DNA from: Acidimicrobiales bacterium
GTDB lineage: Bacteria; Actinomycetota; Acidimicrobiia; Acidimicrobiales; JACCXE01
Reading direction: 5' to 3'
Assembly (NCBI GenBank): GCA_035546775.1
Contig: DASZWD010000029.1
Location: 1 to 35,649, forward strand
Length of the DNA stretch: 35,649 bases
Shown here one piece after another: positions 16,785-25,400 of the stretch. How positions within the stretch are numbered: position 1 is the stretch's first letter; each line of letters begins with the position of its first letter. Made by a program: the position numbers and the translations under genes. The notes beneath the pieces were generated by a model. That model saw only the letters and a list, made by a program, of their open reading frames with translations. It was not told the DNA's origin and ran no database searches.

Positions 16785-19700
16785 ATGTCACTTCGCTTTC
16801 GTGTCGCCCAAGTTGGTGTCGTTGTCGGACTCGTGCTCGTGGCGCTCGTCACGCTCGTGAGTCCGGCATCGGCGCATCATCCAATCGTCAGTGGAGAGGT
16901 CGCCTGTTCGCCTGACGGCCAGACGGTGGTGGTCTCCTGGCACGTCCAGAACTCCGAGACCGTGAGCGGGACCAACCGCACGATGACGCTGTTGTCGGCG
17001 GTGGTCAGCCAGGGAACGCTCGTCGGCATTTCGGCGGGCATGACGGCACCGCCGCAACCGCTGGCCGGCTCGACGATCAACGGCTCGACCACTCTGCCGT
17101 CGACGACGAGTGGTTCCGTCACGCTCACGGTGCACGGGAGGTGGCCGTCCCCCGGTCCGCAGGACGTGACGGGCTCAGCCACGGTCGAGTTGCCGGGTGC
17201 GTGTGCACAGCCGAAGGGTTCGTTGAAGGTGACGAAGAGCGTCGACTGGAACGGCGTGACGCCCGATCAGTCCAAGACGTTCGAGATCTGCATCACCGGT
17301 CCGTCGTATCCGCAGGGCAACTGCCAGACCGTCGGCTTCAACGGCGGCACCCTGACGTGGAACGACCTCACCCCCGGCGACTACACGGCAACCGAGACGG
17401 GTCCCGGGTCATCGTGGAGCGTGAGCGGTAGCCCGACGGGCGTCATCACCGTGCCCGCCCTCGGCGGTCTTGCGACCAACAAACCGACGATCACCAACAC
17501 GCGCAAGCACGGTTCGTTGAAGGTGACGAAGAGCGTCGACTGGAACGGCGTGACGCCCGATCAGTCCAAGACGTTCGAGATCTGCATCACCGGTCCGTCG
17601 TATCCGAACGGCAACTGCAAGACGGCGGACTTCGACGGCGCCACGTTGACGTGGTCCGATCTGATCCCGGGCGCCTACACCGCGACCGAGACCAATCCGG
17701 GCTCGAGCTGGTCGGTGGCCGGTAGTCCGACCGGTGTCATCACGGTGCCGAGCGATGGTGGGCTGGCGGAGAACAAGCCGACGATCACGAATACACGCAA
17801 GCACGGCTCGTTGCAGGTGACGAAGTCGGTCGACTGGAACGGCGTCACGCCGGACCATGCGAAGACGTTCGAGATCTGCATCACCGGCCCGTCGTATCCG
17901 AACGGCAACTGCAAGACGATCGACTTCGACGGCGGCACGCTGACGTGGTCCGATCTGATCCCGGGCGCCTATACCGCCACCGAGACGAATCCGGGCGCGA
18001 GCTGGAAGGTCGTTGGCAGCCCAACGGCGACGATCACCGTTCCGACTGACGGCTCGACGGCACAACTGGTGCCGGTGATCAGTAACACCCGCAAGCACGG
18101 GTCGCTGAGCGTGACGAAACAGGTCGAGTGGAACGGGGTCACCCCAGACGACAACCAGACCTTCGAGGTCTGCATCACCGGCCCGTCGTATCCGGTGGAC
18201 GCCAACTGCAAGTCCGTGGGCAAGGACGGCGGCACGCTCACGTGGTCCGACCTCATCCCCGGCGCCTACACCGCGACCGAGACGAGCCCGGGTGTCAATT
18301 GGTCGGTAGCCGGCAGCCCGACCGGCACGATTACCGTGCCCAGCGACGGCGGTGCCGCATCGCTCGTGCCGGTGATCACGAACACCCGCCGACTGGGTTC
18401 GTTGCAGGTGACGAAGTCGGTCGACTGGAACGGCGTCACGCCGGACCAGGATCAGTCGTTCTCGATCTGCATCAGCGGGCCGTCATTCCCTGACCAACCC
18501 GACTGCAAGACGATCGGTGCCGACGGTGGCACGCTGACGTGGTCGCATCTCGTACCCGGTGCGTACACCGCGTCCGAGTCCGACCCGGGTGCGAGCTGGA
18601 ACGTCGGCGGCAGCCCGACGGCGAGCATGACCGTGCCGGCGGACGGCTCGACGGCCGAGTTGGTGCCGGTCATCACGAACACCCGCAAGCTCGGTTCGTT
18701 GCAGGTAACCAAGTCGGTTGACTGGAACGGCGTCACGCCGGACCAGGATCAGACGTTCTCGATCTGCATCAGCGGTCCGTCGTATCCCGACGAGCCGAAC
18801 TGTCAAAGCGTTGGTGCCGACGGTGGCACGCTCACGTGGTCGAACCTGATCCCGGGTGCCTACACCGCGTCCGAGGCCGGCGTCGGGACAACGTGGACGG
18901 TTTCCGGTAGCCCGTCGGACACGATCGTCGTGCCCAGCAACGGCGGCCAGGCCGAGAACGTGCCCGTCATCGCCAACACCCGGAAGCTCGGCTCGCTGCA
19001 CGTGACCAAGCACGTCGCGTGGAACGGTGTCGACCCGGTCGACGGCCAGGAGTTCTCGGTCTGCATCACCGGGCCGTCGTTCGAGACGGCGAACTGCAAG
19101 ACGTTCACGTCGCCCGACGGTCTCGAGCAGACGTGGACGGACCTGATCCCGGGCAGCTACACCATCACCGAAGCCGGGCTCGGCTCCGAATGGACGAAGA
19201 CCGGCGACGCGCAGGCGACGGTTCCTGACGACGGCGGCACGGTGTCGGCCAACGTCACGAATACCCGCAAGCTCGGCTCGCTGTCGGTGAAGAAGGTCGT
19301 CGACTGGAACGGGACCACGCCGAACGAGGACAAGACGTTCTCGATCTGCATCAAGGGGCCGTCGTTCCCCGACACGGCCGACTGCAAGTCGGTCGGGTTC
19401 AACGGCGGCACGGTCACCTGGACCGGTCTGGTCCCGGGTGACTACGTCGCCACCGAAGCCGACCCCGGTGCCAACTGGACGATCGACGGCAGCCCGACGC
19501 AGAAGATCACCGTGCCGGCTGACGGCACGGCGGCCGTCGACGTTGCCCAGATCACCAACACCCACAAACTCGGCTCGCTCGCCGTCGCCAAGATCGTCAA
19601 CTGGAACGGCGTCACACCGGTCCAGACCCAGACGTTCGAAATCTGCATCACCGGCCCGTCGTATCCGACGACGCAGAACTGCAAGACCGTCGGGTTCAAC

Positions 19701-19982
19701 GGCGGAACGCTGACGTGGACCGACCTCCTCCCCGGGAGCTACTCGGTCAGCGAGACCAACCCGGGCACCGACTGGGCGGTCGTCGTCAAGGACAGCCCGG
19801 CGACGGTTCCGGTCGGGGGCGGCCAGGCGACGGCGTCGGTCCTCAACACGCACTCCGCAGTGTTGGGCGAAGTACTGGCCCGAACGGGTGGTGACAGCAG
19901 CACGCCGCTGGCCTTGGCTGCCCTGGCCGTCATGGCTGCCGCAGGTCGCCGGGTGATCCGGCGGCGGCGGCGAGTGGCCTGA
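16785..19982 (+). CDS. Cell-wall-anchored surface protein with nine SpaA/Cna-B-like repeats and a LARTG sorting signal
   Basis: 1065 residues. Signal peptide at 1-30 (ending SPASAHH), an N-terminal beta-rich domain (31-144), nine tandem domains of 95-99 residues from 145, and a C-terminal sorting signal: LARTG at 1031-1035, a hydrophobic stretch, then RRVIRRRRR. LAXTG is the motif of class E sortases of high-GC Gram-positives, so the protein is expected to be covalently attached to peptidoglycan; no sortase gene is in the window. Each repeat keeps a Lys in strand one (VTK), a Glu (TATET-like) and an Asn (NTR) in the last strand, the arrangement that forms Lys-Asn isopeptide bonds in Cna-B/SpaA domains, plus a Cys pair (ICITGPSYP..NC). 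It is likely a rigid stalk or adhesin; the partner is unknown. Its 3' end overlaps the convergent gene by 53 nt. Confidence 0.9.
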   Translation: MSLRFRVAQVGVVVGLVLVALVTLVSPASAHHPIVSGEVACSPDGQTVVVSWHVQNSETVSGTNRTMTLLSAVVSQGTLVGISAGMTAPPQPLAGSTINGSTTLPSTTSGSVTLTVHGRWPSPGPQDVTGSATVELPGACAQPKGSLKVTKSVDWNGVTPDQSKTFEICITGPSYPQGNCQTVGFNGGTLTWNDLTPGDYTATETGPGSSWSVSGSPTGVITVPALGGLATNKPTITNTRKHGSLKVTKSVDWNGVTPDQSKTFEICITGPSYPNGNCKTADFDGATLTWSDLIPGAYTATETNPGSSWSVAGSPTGVITVPSDGGLAENKPTITNTRKHGSLQVTKSVDWNGVTPDHAKTFEICITGPSYPNGNCKTIDFDGGTLTWSDLIPGAYTATETNPGASWKVVGSPTATITVPTDGSTAQLVPVISNTRKHGSLSVTKQVEWNGVTPDDNQTFEVCITGPSYPVDANCKSVGKDGGTLTWSDLIPGAYTATETSPGVNWSVAGSPTGTITVPSDGGAASLVPVITNTRRLGSLQVTKSVDWNGVTPDQDQSFSICISGPSFPDQPDCKTIGADGGTLTWSHLVPGAYTASESDPGASWNVGGSPTASMTVPADGSTAELVPVITNTRKLGSLQVTKSVDWNGVTPDQDQTFSICISGPSYPDEPNCQSVGADGGTLTWSNLIPGAYTASEAGVGTTWTVSGSPSDTIVVPSNGGQAENVPVIANTRKLGSLHVTKHVAWNGVDPVDGQEFSVCITGPSFETANCKTFTSPDGLEQTWTDLIPGSYTITEAGLGSEWTKTGDAQATVPDDGGTVSANVTNTRKLGSLSVKKVVDWNGTTPNEDKTFSICIKGPSFPDTADCKSVGFNGGTVTWTGLVPGDYVATEADPGANWTIDGSPTQKITVPADGTAAVDVAQITNTHKLGSLAVAKIVNWNGVTPVQTQTFEICITGPSYPTTQNCKTVGFNGGTLTWTDLLPGSYSVSETNPGTDWAVVVKDSPATVPVGGGQATASVLNTHSAVLGEVLARTGGDSSTPLALAALAVMAAAGRRVIRRRRRVA
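17217..19858 (+). repeat. Nine tandem coding repeats of ~294 bp
   Basis: Units start at 17217, 17511, 17805, 18099, 18396, 18693, 18990, 19275 and 19572; spacing is 294 x3, 297 x3, 285, 297, so the unit is 98-99 codons (95 in the seventh). Each begins GSL.V.K.V.WNG. Units 1 and 2 are identical at the DNA level over their first 96 nt, and units 5 and 6 are also close, indicating recent duplication or gene conversion, while units 7-9 are diverged. Confidence 0.95.
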
Positions 19983-20292
19983 GCGACCAGCGACCGTAGG
20001 GACCGAGCGTCACGACGGATCGGTCGGGCAAGACGAGGCGGGCACGACCTAGTGGCGCAGCCACGAGGCGTGCCCCCTCGTCGTATGCCCAGCTGGCGAG
20101 CAGCGCTCCGGGATGCACCCGCCACGGCGAGCCGGCGAAGGCCACGAGCCGGCGGTCGGTCACGGCGAGCACGAAGGCGCCGTGGGGGAGCGCGCCACCG
20201 CGCCGGCGGCGTCGGTTGACGATCGCTCCGGCCGCGGCCATGAGCCGCTCGCCCGGCTCGAGGCGCTCGGCCAACTCCGCGTAGCGCGACAC
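19930..20292 (-). CDS. Small PH-like domain protein
   Basis: 120 residues from GTG at 20292. The pattern LEPGERLMAAAGAIV, FVLAVTDRRLVAFAG, and a hydrophobic-rich run ending VVTLGPYGRW resembles small bacterial PH-like (GRAM/bPH) proteins, where LTDRRL-type strands are characteristic. A basic NRRRRR loop interrupts the first strands. No signal peptide is seen. A leaderless -10 (TAGCGT) lies 6 nt before the start. The last 53 nt overlap the end of the convergent repeat protein. Function not known; the family assignment is tentative. Confidence 0.65.
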   Translation of the reverse strand: MSRYAELAERLEPGERLMAAAGAIVNRRRRRGGALPHGAFVLAVTDRRLVAFAGSPWRVHPGALLASWAYDEGARLVAAPLGRARLVLPDRSVVTLGPYGRWSLRPLAAAAGSPGDLRQP

Positions 20293-20298
20293 GTCACG

Positions 20299-20320
20299 AC
20301 GCTACGGCAGCGAGCAGAAT
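20299..20320. promoter_or_regulatory. Divergent leaderless promoters
   Basis: Minus strand: TAGCGT (20299-20304) then 6 nt then GTG at 20292. Plus strand: CAGAAT (20315-20320) then 6 nt then GTG at 20327. Only 34 nt separate the two start codons, so both promoters must overlap the neighbouring gene's upstream region. Confidence 0.5.
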
Positions 20321-20326
20321 CGCCGT

Positions 20327-22090
20327 GTGCGGTCGAAGCTGGTGGTGCTGGGGGCAGTAGTCGTATGGTTGTTCTCGCTGGTGTCGGTGTACGCCGCCGA
20401 CCATCCCGACAGCGTCCACCAGTCGATCGCCGACGGGTGCGGGCGCACACAGCTGGGGTTGCTGGGGGAGGCGGCGCTGTCGACGAAGCTGCCCGACCAT
20501 CCCACGGCGATGCCGAGTTGGGTGTACGTCGACGGCGACAACCGACCCAAGACCGTCGAGGGCACCGTGCTCGGTACCCACACGGCGGGCACGGATCTGT
20601 TCGGCGTCCACGACACCTACGACCTCAACATCGACGTGAAGCCCGACGCCGCCTACGAGGGTCTCCTGTCGACGCGCAACGCCGAGGAGAATCCCGGCCA
20701 GATCCACACCGAGTGGGAGAGCGGCCTGGCGCCGCTGTTCGCCTGGCCCGACGCCGGTGACCGCGTGCGCGAGACCGGCAGCGAGATCTGGGACTGCGGC
20801 CACTGGCAGGACGGCTCCCGCCGGATCCCCGAGAGCGACTACGTCCCCGGTGACCCGCTCGGCGACGCCGGCATCGAGAAGGTCGGGGGCGAAGAGATCG
20901 AGATCCATCCGATCGCCGAGCTGGCCACGTGGCGCGCCGCGGGCAACTTCGTTCCCGCCGGCCGCACCACCGCGGTCCACGCCAGCCAGCTCGACGTCGC
21001 CCTGTCGAATCAGGGCGGCAAGGCAAAGGCCGTCGAGAACTGCGCCATCCCGCTGCCGCACCAGCAGTCCGGCGTCGTGCGGCGCTTCCTCGCCGGGTCG
21101 GGCTGTTCGCGCCTCCAGAAGATCGCCGGGCGCGACTACACCTACGAGCTGAAGCCGCCAGTGGCGCGCCCGTCGTCCAAGGCGGTGCTGCACGTGCAGC
21201 AGGACGTGCACTTCGGACACCACGCGCCGGTGCCGGTCGTGTCGGTCAAGAACGACGTGGTGCACGTCACCGTGCCGTTCGCGTCGGTCCCGGCGTCCGA
21301 TGGCGTGCAGGACTTCGGCGCCACGTGGCACGCGTGGTGGACGCGCGACAACACGCCGACGCGCCGCTACCGCGTCACCCTCGAGTCCGTAACCATCTAC
21401 AACAACCTCGACGGCGACAGCAGCGCCGGCTACTTCAACCCGACGCTGACGCCGAACGGCGAGTGGAACATGTTCGTCGACGTCAACGGCAACTGGGTGA
21501 ACCTGCACGACCCGCGTCCGGGCCACACCGACTACGTGTCGCAACTCGGTTCGGTACCCAGCGCGCGGCCGAATCCGCAGGTACTGTCGCTGGCGCGCGT
21601 GCCGTCGCGCGTCGTCGCACTGGGTGACCGCGACGCGCTGCACCTGTTCACCGACGCTCGTGAGTGCGACCAGCCGGGCTACGTCGACTGCCCGACCAAC
21701 GAGTTGGCGACCACCGGCAAGTCGGCGGGCCGCGCCGAGTTGTCGCTGCCAAACGCTCGCTTGGTGCACCACGTCACCCACGTGACGATCCACCCGCAGG
21801 TGTGCGCGGCGGGCCAGCCGTGTCCCGAAGAGCACAACGACCCCGCGACGTGCCCGCGCAGTTGTTACGCCATGACGTACCGCATCGAGGACATCACCAC
21901 GAAGCTGCCGCTCACGCCGGTGACCATCAACGGCGACGGCACGGCGGGCGGGACGGTGTACGCCGACGCGTCGGCGAGCGGGTTGGCGTGGTGGATCAAC
22001 CCGGTGACGCGCTACGCGCCCGACCAGGAGGAGGAGAACGTGATCGTCGCCGACGTGATCGACCGTTATTTGCACCAGGAGTCTCGGTGA
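20327..22090 (+). CDS. Large secreted protein of unknown function
   Basis: 587 residues. N-terminal signal peptide (basic VRSK, hydrophobic LVVLGAVVVWLFSLVSV, cleavage near YAA-DH). No TM segment or wall anchor follows, so it is probably released. I do not recognise a named family. The clearest conserved-looking features are W155-D-C-G-H-W160 and E192-I-H-P195, a GH...EIHP pattern that could be a metal or active site, and several Cys (HTDARECDQPGYVDCPTNE, CAAGQPCPEE, CPRSCYAMTY) suited to disulfides. The middle and C-terminal parts look beta-rich (VTLESVTIYNNLDGDSSAGY). GTG at 20327 has a -10-like CAGAAT 6 nt upstream. It lies next to the LARTG repeat protein, suggesting a cell-surface neighbourhood. 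Confidence 0.8.
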   Translation: MRSKLVVLGAVVVWLFSLVSVYAADHPDSVHQSIADGCGRTQLGLLGEAALSTKLPDHPTAMPSWVYVDGDNRPKTVEGTVLGTHTAGTDLFGVHDTYDLNIDVKPDAAYEGLLSTRNAEENPGQIHTEWESGLAPLFAWPDAGDRVRETGSEIWDCGHWQDGSRRIPESDYVPGDPLGDAGIEKVGGEEIEIHPIAELATWRAAGNFVPAGRTTAVHASQLDVALSNQGGKAKAVENCAIPLPHQQSGVVRRFLAGSGCSRLQKIAGRDYTYELKPPVARPSSKAVLHVQQDVHFGHHAPVPVVSVKNDVVHVTVPFASVPASDGVQDFGATWHAWWTRDNTPTRRYRVTLESVTIYNNLDGDSSAGYFNPTLTPNGEWNMFVDVNGNWVNLHDPRPGHTDYVSQLGSVPSARPNPQVLSLARVPSRVVALGDRDALHLFTDARECDQPGYVDCPTNELATTGKSAGRAELSLPNARLVHHVTHVTIHPQVCAAGQPCPEEHNDPATCPRSCYAMTYRIEDITTKLPLTPVTINGDGTAGGTVYADASASGLAWWINPVTRYAPDQEEENVIVADVIDRYLHQESR

Positions 22091-22155
22091 GGCCAGCCGA
22101 ACAGGCGAGGGTTAGCCGAGTCGCCGCGTGGTGCGCTACCTTGGCCGGTCCCAAC

Positions 22156-22239
22156 GTCGAAGTGGCGGAATAGGCAGACGCGCTAGCTTGAGGGGCTAGT
22201 GCCCGCAAGGGCGTGGGGGTTCAAGTCCCCCCTTCGACA
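22156..22239 (+). tRNA. tRNA-Leu(GAG)
   Basis: 84 nt. Acceptor arms GTCGAAG/CTTCGAC pair perfectly with A as discriminator. The anticodon stem CTAGC/GCTAG encloses loop TTGAGGG, anticodon GAG, reading CUC/CUU leucine codons. A long class II variable arm (GCCC-GCAA-GGGC) and a T arm with GGGGGTTCAAGTCCCCC confirm tRNA-Leu. The 3' CCA is not encoded (CAC follows). Confidence 0.97.
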
Positions 22240-22246
22240 CTCACTG

Positions 22247-22270
22247 AAAGCGTCCCCGCGGGGACGCTTT
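22247..22270 (+). terminator. Rho-independent terminator of tRNA-Leu
   Basis: A perfect 24-bp palindrome starting 7 nt after the tRNA, arms AAAGCGTCCCC and GGGGACGCTTT, ending in TTT. It gives a GC-rich hairpin followed by a short U-run. Confidence 0.85.
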
Positions 22271-22274
22271 CTCG

Positions 22275-22339
22275 CGTTTGGTGCCGAGATATGGCGGCCA
22301 TATCGCGTCTACGTCAGAGAATGGCCGCCAGTTCGTGGC
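22275..22339 (+). repeat. Dispersed ~65-bp repeat, copy A
   Basis: About 85% identical (55 of 65 positions by hand alignment) to 28789-28853 in the same orientation. The core GTGCCGAGAT.TGGCGGCCA.ATCGCG and TCTACGTCA are shared. Inside copy A, GATATGG-cgg-CCATATC (22288-22304) is a perfect inverted repeat, and ATGGCGGCCAT pairs with ATGGCCGCCA (22321-22330) to form a larger hairpin. It lies 5 bp beyond the tRNA terminator and before the MMPL gene. Confidence 0.8.
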
Positions 22340-22367
22340 ATGAATGTTGGACTCCCCTTCAATACTC

Positions 22368-22383
22368 CGGTTCCGCGGAACCG
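22368..22383. repeat. Perfect 16-bp palindrome CGGTTCCGCGGAACCG
   Basis: Fully symmetric with no central spacer, in the non-coding stretch between tRNA-Leu and the MMPL gene's stop. It could be a protein-binding site or part of a structured RNA. The rest of 22340-22456 shows no convincing gene. Confidence 0.45.
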
Positions 22384-22456
22384 CTGTGGTCGCGTTTCAA
22401 CGAGATGCATATCGAACTGGCTGTATTCCGCAACGCGGTGACGATGATGGAGAGCT

Positions 22457-22473
22457 GCCATCCCTGGGATGGC
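22457..22473 (-). terminator. Hairpin just after the MMPL stop codon
   Basis: GCCATC and GATGGC flank CCTGG (the full inverted repeat is GCCATCCC-T-GGGATGGC). It begins 3 nt after the TAA of the minus-strand MMPL gene. There is no U-tract, so termination efficiency is doubtful. Confidence 0.35.
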
Positions 22474-22476
22474 GAC

Positions 22477-25400
22477 TTATGGCCGCGCCGACAGCACGGC
22501 GTGGCTCGTGATGTCGAAGCCGATGCCGCGGTAGGTGCCTTTCGCATGCTGCGCGTCGTCAATCGACATGCCGAGCGCGGGCACCCAGCACGACGTCTGG
22601 TCTTGTTGTCCTTGTGCGGCGCCGGTGAAGGTGGTCGACAGCTGTATCACCCAGCAGTCGTAGGTGGTACCCGCCGCCGTTTCCTGCCGAGTACCGGTGA
22701 CGTGGCCGTTGAAACGGCCATCGACGCTCCCGGTCGTCCACGAGCCTGACCAGCTGGCGCCGGCGTGGAGCGGCCACGGAACCAGCAGTTCGGGCGGCGC
22801 CAGCGTCCCGCCGTACGAGACCCCGCTCGAAGAGACCTGTGTTGCCACCAGGCTGACCCCGTCGGCTGCGTAGCGCCGACGGTCGTCCTGCGACCCGTTG
22901 CTCGACGCCGTCTTGACGCGCATGAACGGCGCCTGGTCGTCGCCGCCGTCGCGGCTCACGTTCGTCGTGGCCGCTTCGCTGTAGGGCTGCGTTGAGCCGG
23001 CCGCGCCGATCTTGCGGGTGCCCTCGACGTGGAACTGCCACGAGCCCGTCGCCGGTACCGCGACGCGCGCCGGCGACGGTAGCGGCGACGCGGCAGTCGT
23101 CGCGGGGGACACCGGCTGGACCGCGGTGGTGGTGGACGGCGTGGTGGTCGACGAGGTGCTCGCGATCGTGGTGTTGACCGCCTCGGCTGCCTGTACGCGG
23201 GTGACTGCCGCTGGGCGCGCTGCGACGTTGTCGATGCGCGTGATCACCGAACGCGTGCCCGAAGTCGCAGCGAGCGCGACCAGCGTGACCGCCAGTGCGG
23301 CGACGCCGGCACCTGCGAACCCCCACTGGCGCGCGTGCGCGCCCCCGCGCGCGGTCCGCATTCCCGGCCAGAACGCGGCGCGTCCGAGCAGCATCGTGGC
23401 GGCCGGCACGAGCAGCGATCGCACGACGAAGGTGTCGATGAGCACGCCCACCGTCACGGCGAAGCCGATCTGGCGCAGTTCCGGTAGAGGCGCAAACGCG
23501 AGCGCCGCGAACGTGCCCGCGAGGATGAGGCCGGCGGACGTGATGACGCCGCCCGTCGCCGTGAGTCCCCGCGTGACGGCGTCGTGGATCTCGGCGCCGG
23601 CAACCGCCTCCTCGCGGATGCGGCTCATGATGAAGATGTTGTAGTCGGCACCGAGCGCCACGAGGATCACGAACAAGAACGGCGGCAGCCAGAAGGACAG
23701 GCCGGGCTCGTGACCGAGGCCAACGAAGACCGCGGTCGTCAGTCCCATCGTCGCGGCGTAGGACAACACGACGCTGGCGAGAAGGTAGAACGGCGCGACG
23801 AGCGACTGGAGTAATAGCGCGAGCACCACGAAGATTCCGCCGATCAACACCGATGTCATCACTTTGAAGTCGCGGTTGCCGATCGTCTGCATGTCGGCGA
23901 AGAACGCCGCTGGTCCGCCGACCGAAAGACGCGCCCCCGACAACGCGGTGCCCGCGAGGCGACGGTTGACCTCCTGGTCGAGGTTACGGATGACGGGAAG
24001 GGCGTGGCGATCGTAGGGATTGCCCCGCAGTTCGACGAGAAGACGGGTCGAGTGCCCGTCGACCCCCTGGAAGAAACTCAACGGTCCCGACAGGAGTTGC
24101 GGGTACTGGCGCACGAGCGGCCCGGTGAAGCGCAGGCCCTCGGGCGACGCGAGTGCGGCGAAGAGGGGAGTGAGGTCGACCTTGTCGGGATCCATCCCCA
24201 GCGCGGTCATCGTCGCGCGGTCACCTCCCGCGGCGCCGGCGAAGCGCTCGAATGTCGCCGGCGTCAGCGGCGCCCCACCCGGCTGCGTGAGCGAGCGGAC
24301 CTGGCCGACGCCGGGGACATCGCGCAGCTTGTCGGTGAGCCGGTCGACGGCGGCGAGTCGTGCGGCGTCGGTGATCGGTCCGTTGGCATCGATCACGACA
24401 TAGACGGGCGCCAGCGTGCCCGGCGTGAAGTGACTACTCAGCGCGTCGAACCCCCGGCGCGCGTCGGCCGCGGCGGGCAGTTCGTGGACGAGGTCGAAGG
24501 ACTCTCTAAACCAACCCAATCCCGCCGCGGGCAGCTCGAGTGCGATCACCGCGGCCAACAAGATGTGGGTCGGATAGGCGCGGATGATCGCCGCCAGACG
24601 GTCCCAGCGCGTCGCCGATCGATTCTCGACTGTCGCCTCGGAACGCGCCGGCCAGAAGGCGAAGCGTCCGGTGAGGCGCAGCAACGCCGGAGTGAGCGTC
24701 AGACCCGCGAGCAAGGTGACGAAGATGGCGACGCCGATGGCGGGGCCCATCGTCTTGTTGAGGCCGAACCGCGCGGACAGCTGCGACATGAAGCCGACGA
24801 TCACCGTCGCTGCCGAGGCTGTGATCACCGCGCCGATGATCGTCATCGTGCGGCGCAACGTGACCGGCCGCGCATCGCCGGCCGCCAGCTCCTCGCGGTA
24901 GCGCGACACGATGAACAAGCAGTAGTCGGTGCCCGCACCGAACACCATCACGATGATGAGCGTCCCCGCCAGGCTCGCAACCTTGAAGCCGTGCGCGGCC
25001 ATCACGCCGATCACGCCCTGCGCGACGACGAAGGCGAGCCCGATGGTCAGCAACGGTATGAGCGGCGCGACCGCGGAGCGGTATACGAGGACGAGCAGGA
25101 ACAACACGAGCAGCACGGTGATGATCGCGGTTTGGTCGAATGACGACAGCAAGCCGTTCGCCTGGTCGGCCGCGAGGCCACCGACGCCACTGACGTGGTG
25201 CTGCAAGCCCGCTGGCGCCACGGCATCGATGTGGTCGCGCAGGTCGCCTACGACCTTGTTGATTCTCGGAGAGAACGGCGCGGCCGTAAACCCGGTGATG
25301 ACGAGCTCGGCGTGGCCGTCGGCGGAACGCAACTGGGACGCCAACGCCGGGTCGGTCTCGGCCGACTCGACGCGGGTGATCGCCGAGCTCAATGCCGGCG

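Noticed and set aside
18483-19853. A long antisense open frame (456 codons) across the repeat protein
   Set aside because: It follows from the coding repeats lacking stops in that frame; the translated product is Arg/Asp/Val-rich low complexity without motifs.
17217-19858. Regular repeats considered as a CRISPR array or satellite DNA
   Set aside because: The ~294-bp unit keeps the reading frame and encodes a folded domain; there are no spacers or cas genes.
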